Of a DNA stretch of 64,000 nt, positions 45,736 to 53,978 are shown one piece after another; the stretch's first letter is position 1; each line of letters starts with the position of its first letter. This DNA comes from Rahnella rivi (GTDB lineage: Bacteria; Pseudomonadota; Gammaproteobacteria; Enterobacterales; Enterobacteriaceae). The DNA lies in NCBI RefSeq assembly GCF_019049655.1, contig NZ_JAFMOX010000050.1:62001-126000 (forward strand), given 5' to 3'. The translations under genes were made by a program, and so were the position numbers. Below the pieces are notes generated by a model. That model was not told the origin of the DNA, did not search any database, and was given only the letters and a program-made list of their open reading frames with translations.

Positions 45736-46874
45736 GTATGTCCCACGCCACTTCTGTTTATCGCCGTGAGCTTTCCGGCGGTACGCTGACCGTGACCCCG
45801 ACCGGCGGCACACATTCGCTGGATGCATTATTTGATATCGCTGAACGCCGCAATCCGAAGCGCGCGTTTTTGTTTGTCAGCAAAGTGCTCGGACGTCATA
45901 TTCCGATTGCCCCTTCGGTTATGCGTTCCGCTTACCGCCAGCTGGCCGTGCAAATCCCCACCGATTTGCCAGAGCCGGTGCTGTTTATCGGCATGGCCGA
46001 GACGGCCGTAGGACTGGGCGCGGGGGTTTATGATGAGGCGTCAGGCCGCTATGCGAATTCAGTGTATCTGACATCAACACGTCATCCGGTTGAGGGCGAT
46101 CTGCTGTGTGAATTCAAAGAAAATCACAGCCATGCCACAGACCACCTGATCTACCATCCGGCAGACCCGGTGTTGCGCGACCGCGTGCGGGATGCCCGCA
46201 GTCTGGTGCTGATCGATGACGAAGCGACCACCGGCAACACCTTTATTAATCTGCTGGAAGCGCTGCGCGCGGATGCAGGGCTGTCACAACTCGAACGTGT
46301 GGTCACGGTCACACTGACAGACTGGAGCGGTAACGCGATTGAAGCCAATTGCCCGCTGCCGGTCACGCCCGTGTCGCTGGTTCAGGGCGACTGGCATTGG
46401 GAAATGAAACCCGATGCGCCAGTGCCGGTAATGCCAGCGGTGAACGTGACCGCCAAAGGCAGCGTCGCCATCACCGGCAAACAGAGCTGGGGGCGTCTGG
46501 GCATGGCGATCCCGGCGCGTGACCTGGGTAAGCACCTCACGGCAGCCGTGGGCGAAAAAGTGCTGGTGTTAGGTTCGGGGGAATTTGTCTGGGAACCTCT
46601 TCTGCTGGCGGAACGTCTGGAGAAAACCGGGGCTGACGTGAAATTCAGCTGCACCACCCGCTCACCGATTTCTACCGGTTACGCCATCAAATCCGCCATT
46701 GCGTTCACCGACAACTACGGTCTGGGCATTCCGAATTTCGTTTACAACGTCGCTCATCAGCATTTTGATCGCATTCTGCTGTGTATTGAAACCCCTGCCG
46801 ACAGCGTTGATCCTTCCCTGCTCGATGCCCTGAAAAACGTGGCGAATACTGTTGAGGTTGTTGTGTATGAATAA
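45732..46874 (+). CDS. Phosphoribosyltransferase/TRSP-domain protein of the ter module
   Basis: A 380-residue protein with a type I phosphoribosyltransferase domain; the PRPP-binding loop is LVLIDDEATTGNTFINLL near residues 157-174. The C-terminal part after about residue 230 is the TRSP domain that accompanies PRTases in ter operons (VLGSGEFVWEPLLLAERLE). It could move a phosphoribosyl group onto or off a base-like acceptor. It overlaps both neighbours (ATP-grasp by 4 bases, HAD by 8). Confidence 0.88.
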   Translation: MSMSHATSVYRRELSGGTLTVTPTGGTHSLDALFDIAERRNPKRAFLFVSKVLGRHIPIAPSVMRSAYRQLAVQIPTDLPEPVLFIGMAETAVGLGAGVYDEASGRYANSVYLTSTRHPVEGDLLCEFKENHSHATDHLIYHPADPVLRDRVRDARSLVLIDDEATTGNTFINLLEALRADAGLSQLERVVTVTLTDWSGNAIEANCPLPVTPVSLVQGDWHWEMKPDAPVPVMPAVNVTAKGSVAITGKQSWGRLGMAIPARDLGKHLTAAVGEKVLVLGSGEFVWEPLLLAERLEKTGADVKFSCTTRSPISTGYAIKSAIAFTDNYGLGIPNFVYNVAHQHFDRILLCIETPADSVDPSLLDALKNVANTVEVVVYE

Positions 46875-47640
46875 GCCGGTCATTCTTTCCGATCTGGACG
46901 ATACTCTGTTTCAGACGCGCCGTAAGATGGTCGATGAACTGGACCTCGAGCCTTTCCGTCCGGGGGCCTTAGACCGCTCGATGTCTGCGCGCAGCTTTAT
47001 GACCGAAGAACAATCTATGCTGGTGGACTGGCTGCTTGAAAACGCTGACTTTATTCCGGTCACCGCCCGCGGTACCGAAGAGATAAGCCGCGTGACCATT
47101 CCTTTCAACTCCTGGGCGATCGCCACCCACGGCGCGGTGATTCTGACGCCCCAGGGCGAACCGGATGCAGAGTGGAAAGCCCATATTCTCGACAGTCTGG
47201 CACCTTTTCGTGAGCGTCTGCTGAACATGCAGCAGGGCATCACGGCGCTGATGGCGGAGCGCAAGATCAACGGCTGGGCGCGTATTAATTATGAGTACGG
47301 CGACACCCCGATCTATCTGGTGATGAAGCACACCGACAGCACCCGCCTCGACGAACTCTATACCCTCGGCGAAGAGATCGAAGCCCTGTTCCCTGCCGAA
47401 GGTTTTTATATTCATCGCAACAGTAACAACATTGCCTGGCTGCCGCTGCCGGTTGAAAAAGGCCTCGCCACGCAATACTTACTGAAGAAATTGCGGGCGG
47501 AGCGCGGCGTGTTCCCGGTCATCGGTCTGGGCGACAGCCTGAGCGATCACCGTTTTATGAAACTGTGTAACTGGTTTGGCATGCCACAGCAGAGTCAGTT
47601 TGCTGAACACATCAGCCAGCACATTTTCGGAGAGAAATAA
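46867..47640 (+). CDS. HAD-family phosphatase of the ter module
   Basis: A 257-residue HAD hydrolase with motif I SDLDDTLFQ (residues 8-16), motif II in PVTARGTEE, and motif III with GLGDSLSDHRF near 226. It probably removes a phosphate from an intermediate made by the neighbouring enzymes (inference). I chose ATG 46867 (MNKPVILSDLDD); a start 15 bases earlier is in frame but lies deeper inside the previous gene. Confidence 0.88.
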   Translation: MNKPVILSDLDDTLFQTRRKMVDELDLEPFRPGALDRSMSARSFMTEEQSMLVDWLLENADFIPVTARGTEEISRVTIPFNSWAIATHGAVILTPQGEPDAEWKAHILDSLAPFRERLLNMQQGITALMAERKINGWARINYEYGDTPIYLVMKHTDSTRLDELYTLGEEIEALFPAEGFYIHRNSNNIAWLPLPVEKGLATQYLLKKLRAERGVFPVIGLGDSLSDHRFMKLCNWFGMPQQSQFAEHISQHIFGEK

Positions 47641-47641
47641 C

Positions 47642-48721
47642 ATGCAGCCTTTTATCCCTTTTTCCGGCTCATACCTGCCAGAGGACGTGCACTTTCTGTT
47701 AACGCCGGTGGAAATGGAAATGACGCCGGTCGAGCAAAAAGAGCAGCTGATCCAGTCCGGTGAAAAGCATTATTCCGAGATGCTGAGTCAGGAACCTGAG
47801 CCGACCGCCTGGCATCTGGACTTGTTTGCCCGTGCGCTGGAACAAGGCGCAGAACGTCTGGCGAAAGAAGTGGTGATGCTGGCGAAGGCGCTGGCCGACC
47901 GCTTCGGCGAGACGCCGGTCATCCTCGTCAGCCTGGTGCGCGCCGGTGTGCCATTGGGCGTGATGCTGCATCAGGCGTTGCGGGAGATGGGTAAAACATC
48001 TCACCACTACGGCGTGAGTATCATCCGTGACCGTGGCATTGACGATACGGCAATGGACTGGATTGAAGCGCAACATGGCACCGAAGGCATCGTGTTTGTC
48101 GATGGCTGGACCGGAAAAGGCGCGATCACCGGCCAGCTGCGACGTTCGCTGGAAAATCGTGCAGGCTATCCACAGGATCCGCGTCTCGTGGTGCTGGCCG
48201 ACCCGTGCGGCGTTTCCTGGCTGGCCGCCAGCGACGACGACTGGCTGATCCCGTTTGGCATCATGGGTGCGCCGGTTTCAGGTCTGATTTCACGATCGAT
48301 CTGGTCTTCAGAAGGTTTGCACGGCTGTGTGAAGTGCGATCACCTGAGCGAATTTGAGTGCAGCCGCCTGCTGGTGGATACCGTGGCCGGGTGTCGCCGC
48401 TCGCTGGATCTCGCAACCATTCCGGCCAGCCCGTGGGTGCCGCAGGAGTATGTGCATCTGAAAATACGCAGCGAGCAGGTGATTTCCTCACTGGCCGCCG
48501 AATATGACATTTCCAGCATTAACCGGATTAAACCGGGCATTGCCGAGGCCACCCGCGCCGTTTTGCGTCGCGTGCCGGAACACGTTCTGGTGCGTTCGGT
48601 GAACGATCCGGACGTCGCCCTGCTGGTCTATCTCGCCCGTGAAAAAAACATCACCATCACTGAAGTCGGTGACCGCATCGGCCAATACCGTGCCGTCACC
48701 ATCATTAAAAAGGTTCACTGA
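47642..48721 (+). CDS. StiP-family protein with C-terminal Pelota RNA-binding domain
   Basis: A 359-residue protein of the family annotated as cysteine protease StiP, found only next to ter-type genes as far as I know. The N-terminal two thirds include a PRTase-like ILVSLVRAGVPLGVML and IVFVDGWTGKGAITGQLRRS, with Cys residues in ADPCGVSWLA and GCVKCDHLSE. The last 70 residues match the small PELOTA RNA-binding domain (INRIKPGIAEATRAVLRRVP). The protease label is weak; the visible motif looks more like a second phosphoribosyltransferase fold. Start 47642, one base after the HAD stop. Confidence 0.82.
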   Translation: MQPFIPFSGSYLPEDVHFLLTPVEMEMTPVEQKEQLIQSGEKHYSEMLSQEPEPTAWHLDLFARALEQGAERLAKEVVMLAKALADRFGETPVILVSLVRAGVPLGVMLHQALREMGKTSHHYGVSIIRDRGIDDTAMDWIEAQHGTEGIVFVDGWTGKGAITGQLRRSLENRAGYPQDPRLVVLADPCGVSWLAASDDDWLIPFGIMGAPVSGLISRSIWSSEGLHGCVKCDHLSEFECSRLLVDTVAGCRRSLDLATIPASPWVPQEYVHLKIRSEQVISSLAAEYDISSINRIKPGIAEATRAVLRRVPEHVLVRSVNDPDVALLVYLAREKNITITEVGDRIGQYRAVTIIKKVH

Positions 48722-49677
48722 TGACAAAGAGACTATCGCCATACCGGCTGGGCGCCACGCTTTACATGCCCGCCACCCGCAACGACATCGCGGGCAGTAT
48801 TCTGCATAACGAAATTGACGGGCTGCGCTCGATCGTCATCTGTCTGGAAGATGCGGTCAGCGACGCCGATGTTCCCGCCGCGCTGCAAAATCTGAAGCAG
48901 GTGCTGAACGCGCTGAAAGCCGCTAAGGATGCGGGTTTGGGCGCAGACTGGCCGCTGGTGTTTATCCGTCCGCGTCATCCCGGAATGGGCAAGTTCCTGA
49001 CCGCAACGGAAGATCTCACGCCGGTTGACGGGCTGGTGTTGCCGAAGTTCACGCTGGAGTCTCTGCCGGTATGGTGGGACATCATGAAAGAGACTCACCT
49101 GTGCATGATGCCAACGCTGGAAACGGAAGAAGTTTTTGACGTCACTGAAATGCGCAAACTCGCCGTCGAACTGCTCGCCCATCCGTGTCACTCACGCATT
49201 ATCGCCCTGCGTATTGGCGGCAATGACCTGATGAACGTGATTTCGCTGCGCCGTCCGCGCAACCTGACGCTGTACGACAGCCCGATGGGTTACGTGATCA
49301 AGATGCTGGTTGCCGTGTTCGGCTCACGGGATTTCGCCCTGACATCGCCGGTTTGCGAACATATTGACGATCACGACGTGATGGAAAAAGAACTGGCGCT
49401 GGACATGGCGCACGGTCTGGTGGGAAAAACGGCCATTCATCCGAATCAGATCGCCAAAATTGAGCGTGCGCTGATGGTGACATCCGCCGATCACGCCGAT
49501 GCTTTGCGGATTCTCAACTCCAGTCAGGCCGTGTTTAAATCCCAGGGCGCAATGTGTGAACCCGCGACTCACCGTCGCTGGGCCGCACGCGTGCTTGAAC
49601 AGGCCCAGATTTACGGCATTGCGCAGGAAGAGACACAGGACGGCGTCAGATTTTTCACGGCCAATCAGCTGAACTAA
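48721..49677 (+). CDS. HpcH/HpaI aldolase, citrate-lyase beta-like, ter module
   Basis: A 318-residue TIM-barrel lyase of the HpcH/HpaI/CitE type: LGATLYMPATRN at the start, IVICLEDAVSDADVP with the metal-binding Glu-Asp, FIRPRHPGMGKFL and a C-terminal KTAIHPNQIAKIE typical of CitE-like enzymes. Such enzymes cleave or form C-C bonds of CoA thioesters or keto acids. Its start overlaps the previous stop (TGATG). Last biosynthetic gene of the module. Confidence 0.88.
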   Translation: MTKRLSPYRLGATLYMPATRNDIAGSILHNEIDGLRSIVICLEDAVSDADVPAALQNLKQVLNALKAAKDAGLGADWPLVFIRPRHPGMGKFLTATEDLTPVDGLVLPKFTLESLPVWWDIMKETHLCMMPTLETEEVFDVTEMRKLAVELLAHPCHSRIIALRIGGNDLMNVISLRRPRNLTLYDSPMGYVIKMLVAVFGSRDFALTSPVCEHIDDHDVMEKELALDMAHGLVGKTAIHPNQIAKIERALMVTSADHADALRILNSSQAVFKSQGAMCEPATHRRWAARVLEQAQIYGIAQEETQDGVRFFTANQLN

Positions 49678-49843
49678 CACCATTGCGACAGATTGATTTA
49701 GCTGATGTTGAGGAAAGACCTGATAGGATTTTTGGCCCTGCAGGCGCCAAGGAAAGGAAGAACCACGGGAAGGAGATACAGGATGTGTACTGACATTTTC
49801 TATGCACCATCGCCCATAACACGACGACAGGCAACGACTAACC

Positions 49844-50323
49844 ATGCAACTCAGCACACGACAAGCACGTATTTTCCGACTGGCGCAATTGCTCGGTACC
49901 GGGCAACCGGTGTCAGCGACAAAAGTCATCACCCGGCTTGCCTGTTCAGAACCGACATTGACGCGGGCGTTAAAGGAATTACGCGAAACCTACTCTGCTG
50001 AGATCAAATACAGCAAAGCCACGCACTCTTATCAGATGACCGACGCGGGCTCGCTGGATAAAAAGACCTTGCGTCAGATGGCTCAGGCTTTACATTCCAG
50101 TGGCGATCTCAAAACCGAAGAGCAGGTCAGCCACGTCTCGCTGGATAAAGAAAAGAAAAAAACAGTGTCGCTGTCATTGCGCATGTCGGTGGTGAGAAAA
50201 ATCGACCGCCTGGCGATGCTGGTGGAGACGTCGCGCAGTGATGCCGTTGAAATGCTGGTTGACCGCTGTATTGCTGACGTGATGACCGCACTGCGCCAGC
50301 CTGAAAAATCACTGCAAAAATAA
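49844..50323 (+). CDS. terW: TerW, regulator of the ter operon
   Basis: A 159-residue protein with an N-terminal winged-helix-like domain (QPVSATKVITRLACSEPTLT at about 20-39) and a basic C-terminal ribbon-helix-like part (KKTVSLSLRMSVVRKIDRLA). TerW is known from enterohaemorrhagic E. coli to bind the terZ promoter. Its gene is 166 bases after the aldolase gene and probably has its own promoter. The likely operator is in the divergent region 44325-44646. Confidence 0.88.
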   Translation: MQLSTRQARIFRLAQLLGTGQPVSATKVITRLACSEPTLTRALKELRETYSAEIKYSKATHSYQMTDAGSLDKKTLRQMAQALHSSGDLKTEEQVSHVSLDKEKKKTVSLSLRMSVVRKIDRLAMLVETSRSDAVEMLVDRCIADVMTALRQPEKSLQK

Positions 50324-50337
50324 CCTCATGACTTTCT

Positions 50338-50369
50338 CTGTCGTTCCGGCATTCAGACCGGAACGACAG
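50338..50369. terminator. Hairpin between convergent terW and ABC genes
   Basis: CTGTCGTTCCGG and CCGGAACGACAG form a perfect 12-bp stem with an 8-base loop, in the 58-base gap between terW and the convergent transporter operon. T-runs are absent, but the position and strength fit a shared terminator. Confidence 0.65.
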
Positions 50370-50381
50370 CACTCGCGCCCC

Positions 50382-51167
50382 TTACAGCATCACTTTCGCC
50401 GCCATTTCCCGGCTGTAATCCCGGCTGGCATCCACCAGCACGCGGGTGTAATCATCACGAATATCCCCGCGCAGCAGCGCATCGGTTTCCAGCGTCTCGA
50501 GGATCCTGCCGAATTTCATCACCGCGACACGCTGGCACAGATGGGCGATAACGCCCAAATCGTGCGTCACCATCAGATACGTCAGCCCTTCCTCTTTTTG
50601 AAGATCGAACAGCAAATTGAGGATTTCTGCCTGCACTGACACATCCAGCGCAGACGTCGGTTCGTCGAGCAACAGCACGCGCGGTTTGAGGATCAGCGCA
50701 CGCGCAATGGCCACGCGCTGGCGCTGGCCGCCGGAAAGCTGATGCGGATAGCGGCTGCGAAACGCCCGGTTCAGGCCGACTTTCTCCAGAATGGTATTAA
50801 TCCGCTGATCCCGCTGGTCAATACGGTGGATTTGCAACGGCTCCTCCAGAATATCGCCGATGGTGTGGCGCGGATGCAGCGAACCGTAGGGATCCTGAAA
50901 TACCATCTGCACCAGCCGGCAGCGGTCACGGCCAATCCGGTGTTCGAGCTGCTGGCCGTCGATTTCCAGTTCACCTTTCCAGTGGGTAAACAGCCCTGCC
51001 AGACATTTCAGCACCGTGGTTTTACCCGATCCGGATTCCCCCACCAGCCCGAAAATCTCGCCTTCGCGCACAGCAATATTCACCTCTGTCAGCACCTGCG
51101 TGGTTTTCGCCCCTTCGCCAAACGTCAGGTTCAGGTGACGCACGTCAATCATGGTTTTCGCTGTCAT
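50382..51167 (-). CDS. Dipeptide/opine-type ABC ATPase, DppF-like
   Basis: A 261-residue ABC ATPase: Walker A GESGSGKT near residue 42, signature LSGGQRQRVAIARAL, Walker B LLLDEPTSALD. It has AAGGAG before its ATG, nine bases after the DppD-like stop. Last gene of a six-gene minus operon beginning with an enolase-superfamily enzyme. It lacks the usual long C-terminal extension of DppF. Confidence 0.9.
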   Translation of the reverse strand: MTAKTMIDVRHLNLTFGEGAKTTQVLTEVNIAVREGEIFGLVGESGSGKTTVLKCLAGLFTHWKGELEIDGQQLEHRIGRDRCRLVQMVFQDPYGSLHPRHTIGDILEEPLQIHRIDQRDQRINTILEKVGLNRAFRSRYPHQLSGGQRQRVAIARALILKPRVLLLDEPTSALDVSVQAEILNLLFDLQKEEGLTYLMVTHDLGVIAHLCQRVAVMKFGRILETLETDALLRGDIRDDYTRVLVDASRDYSREMAAKVML

Positions 51168-51176
51168 GTTGGCTCC

Positions 51177-52022
51177 TTAGTCGGTCAGCCAGCTGGCCTG
51201 ACGTTGCATCACCGGTAGGGGATAACGGCGGTTATCCATGTCCGGCAACGCGTTGAGCAGGCCGCGCGTGTAAGGATGCTGCGCGTTATCCAGATCGGTG
51301 GCAGCAATAGATTCGACCACGCGTCCGGCATACATCACCAGCACCCGGTCGCAGAAGCTGCGCACCAGATTGATGTCGTGACTGATAAATATCAGCCCCA
51401 GACCGCGCGTTTTTACCAGATCGTCGAGCAGCGCCAGCACCTGTAAACGCACGGACACATCCAGCGCTGAGGTGGGTTCATCGGCTATCACCATTTCCGG
51501 GTCGGTGATCAGCATCATGGCGATCATGATGCGCTGCCCCTGCCCGCCGGAAATCTCGTGCGGATAGAGGCCGTACACCCGTTCGGGTTCACGGATGCGC
51601 ACCACATCGAGCATGTTCAGCACTTTGCTTTTGGCCTCCTGATAGGAACATGTGTGGTGAGAACGCCATGCTTCGGCAATCTGGTCGCCGACGCACAGCA
51701 CCGGGTTCAGCGAGTATTTCGGATCCTGCATAATCATCGAAATGCGTTTTCCGCGCACCTGACGCATTTGCTTCGGCGTGGCGTTAAGCAAATCAACATC
51801 ACCGAACTGCATCCGCTCGGCGGTGATCCGCGCTTTCGCGGGGTGCAGTTGCAGCAAGGCGCGCCCGACGGTGGATTTCCCGGAGCCCGACTCACCGACG
51901 ATAGCCAGTTTTTCCCGCCCGAGCTGGAAAGAAACGCCGCGCACCGCCTGCGTCACCTGACGACCATTCACAAAGCTGACGTGCAGATCGCGCACGTCGA
52001 GTAACGCCGGAGCGTCAGTCAT
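51177..52022 (-). CDS. Dipeptide/opine-type ABC ATPase, DppD-like
   Basis: A 281-residue ABC ATPase with Walker A GESGSGKS, signature ISGGQGQRIMIAMML, Walker B VIADEPTSALD and the HPYTRGLLNALPDMD oligopeptide-type tail. I set the start at ATG 52022 (MTDAPALLDV), which overlaps the permease stop by eight bases; an in-frame start 30 bases earlier lies deeper in the permease gene. Confidence 0.88.
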   Translation of the reverse strand: MTDAPALLDVRDLHVSFVNGRQVTQAVRGVSFQLGREKLAIVGESGSGKSTVGRALLQLHPAKARITAERMQFGDVDLLNATPKQMRQVRGKRISMIMQDPKYSLNPVLCVGDQIAEAWRSHHTCSYQEAKSKVLNMLDVVRIREPERVYGLYPHEISGGQGQRIMIAMMLITDPEMVIADEPTSALDVSVRLQVLALLDDLVKTRGLGLIFISHDINLVRSFCDRVLVMYAGRVVESIAATDLDNAQHPYTRGLLNALPDMDNRRYPLPVMQRQASWLTD

Positions 52023-52920
52023 TCCGGGGATCAAGGATGTCACGTAGGCCATCTCCTAAAAAGTTGAACGCCAGGCTGTTAATCAGGATCGCAAGACCGG
52101 GGATGGTCGCCACCCACCAGCACTCCATCATGTACGTACGACCGCTGGAAATCATCGCGCCCCACTCCGGGTCCGGCGGCTGCGCGCCGAGGCCGAGAAA
52201 ACCCAGCCCGGCAGCGGTCAGGATAATCCCGGCCATGTTCATGGTGATTCGGATGATCACCGACGGCAGGCACAGCGGCACGATGTGACGCCACAGCACC
52301 CGCACCGGACTTGCCCCTTGCAGGCGCACCGCCGAGATAAAATCGGCCTGGCGCAGCGAGAGCGTTTCCGCACGGGCCAGACGCGCAATCGGCGGCCAGG
52401 CAGTGAGCGTAATGGCGATCACCACATGTTCCAGCCCCGGCCCGAGCGCGGCAACAAATGCCAGCGCCAGCACCAGACTCGGGAAGGAGATGAAAATATC
52501 GGTGACGCGCATCAGCACCATGTCGGTTTTACCGCCGAAATAACCGGCAGTGACACCGAGCAGCAACCCGAGCGGGCCAACGGTCACCGACACCAGCAGA
52601 ACGATGTACAGCGTGATGCGCGAGCCATACACCAGACGGCTGAAAATATCGCGGCCAAACTCGTCGGTGCCGAACCAGTGCGCCGCCGACGGCGGGCTGA
52701 GCGCGTTGTTTAAATCCTGCACCAGCGGATGGAACGGGGCGATCCACGGGGCGAAAATCGCCACAATCATCAGCACCAGCACAATCGCGCCACCAATGGC
52801 TGTCAGCGGATTGCACGCCATCTGCCACAGAAAATGGCCTACCCGGCCAAACGCTCTTTTCACGCGCTGACGTTTTTCATCGCCCGCGCTGAGCGTTACA
52901 GAATCGAGGGAAAGGGTCAT
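52015..52920 (-). CDS. ABC transporter permease, DppC-like
   Basis: A 301-residue permease of DppC type with six spans and the EAA loop (SLRQADFISAVRLQGASPVR near residues 195-214). Its start overlaps the DppB-like stop by four bases. It is clearly distinct from the DppC-like protein at 25 kb, so the window has two separate family-5 importers. Confidence 0.9.
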   Translation of the reverse strand: MTLSLDSVTLSAGDEKRQRVKRAFGRVGHFLWQMACNPLTAIGGAIVLVLMIVAIFAPWIAPFHPLVQDLNNALSPPSAAHWFGTDEFGRDIFSRLVYGSRITLYIVLLVSVTVGPLGLLLGVTAGYFGGKTDMVLMRVTDIFISFPSLVLALAFVAALGPGLEHVVIAITLTAWPPIARLARAETLSLRQADFISAVRLQGASPVRVLWRHIVPLCLPSVIIRITMNMAGIILTAAGLGFLGLGAQPPDPEWGAMISSGRTYMMECWWVATIPGLAILINSLAFNFLGDGLRDILDPRND

Positions 52921-53978
52921 ACTTTTGTCCTCGGGTCAAAGACCTGATACAGCAGGTCAGACAGCAGATTCAGCACCACAAAAATCATGCCAACCACCAG
53001 CACGCAGCCCATCACCGCGTTCATGTCGCCCAGCATCAGGCTGCTGGTGAGATACGAACCGAAGCCCGGCCAGGAAAATACCGTTTCGATCAGCACCGCG
53101 CCTTCCAGCAGTGAGCCGTACGCCAGCGCCACCACGGTCAGAAGCTGAACCAGAATGTTGCGGAACGCGTGATTCCACAGCACATCCCATTCGCTCAGCC
53201 CCTTGACCCGGGCGGTGATGATGAATTCCTGTGAAAGCTGCGCCAGCATAAAGCTGCGGGTCATGCGGCTGATGTAGGCCAGCGAGTGGAAACCGAGCAG
53301 CGAGGCAGGCAGGATCAGGTGATTAAGCGCATTGCGAAATACTTCCCAGTTTCCGGCAATCACTGAGTCGATCAGCATAAAACCGCTGTGACGCGTCACC
53401 TGGCCGTCGAGACTGAAATCCAGACGCCCTGCGCCGCCCACCCAACCGAGCCCGGCATAGAACACCAGCAATCCCATCATCCCTACCCAGAATATCGGGG
53501 TGGAATAACCGGCCAGACTGATGATACGCACCACGTAATCCGCCACGCTGTTGCGTTTCGCCGCTGCCAGCACGCCTAACGGAATGCCGACGCCTGCGCC
53601 GAGGATGATCGCCAGCGTCGCCAGCTCCATGGTGGCAGGGAACACCCGCAGAATGTCCTGCGTCACCGGTTTACCGGTCAGCAGCGCGTTACCAAAATCA
53701 CCGTGCGCCAGCCCGGAAAGGTAGATGCCGAACTGTGTCCACAGCGGTTTATCAAAGCCGAGCTGATGGTAAACCTGCTGATAGGTGCTGTGGTCGGCAT
53801 CCGGGCCGACAATCGCCAGCACCGGATCCACCGGCATGACGCGGCCAATAAAAAACGTCAGCAGCAGCAGGCCAAAGAGCGTCACCGCTACCTGCACCAG
53901 ACGTTTGCCAATTCGCCCGGCGGGGAACGACATTCGTGCAGTTTGCTTAGTAGCAGGAGCCCGAATTTGCATGGTCAT
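52917..53978 (-). CDS. ABC transporter permease, DppB-like
   Basis: A 353-residue permease with six spans and the DppB-type EAA loop (LSQEFIITARVKGLSEWD near residues 246-263). About 25 residues of basic N-terminal tail precede the first span. Its ATG overlaps the stop of the binding-protein gene. Confidence 0.9.
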   Translation of the reverse strand: MTMQIRAPATKQTARMSFPAGRIGKRLVQVAVTLFGLLLLTFFIGRVMPVDPVLAIVGPDADHSTYQQVYHQLGFDKPLWTQFGIYLSGLAHGDFGNALLTGKPVTQDILRVFPATMELATLAIILGAGVGIPLGVLAAAKRNSVADYVVRIISLAGYSTPIFWVGMMGLLVFYAGLGWVGGAGRLDFSLDGQVTRHSGFMLIDSVIAGNWEVFRNALNHLILPASLLGFHSLAYISRMTRSFMLAQLSQEFIITARVKGLSEWDVLWNHAFRNILVQLLTVVALAYGSLLEGAVLIETVFSWPGFGSYLTSSLMLGDMNAVMGCVLVVGMIFVVLNLLSDLLYQVFDPRTKV

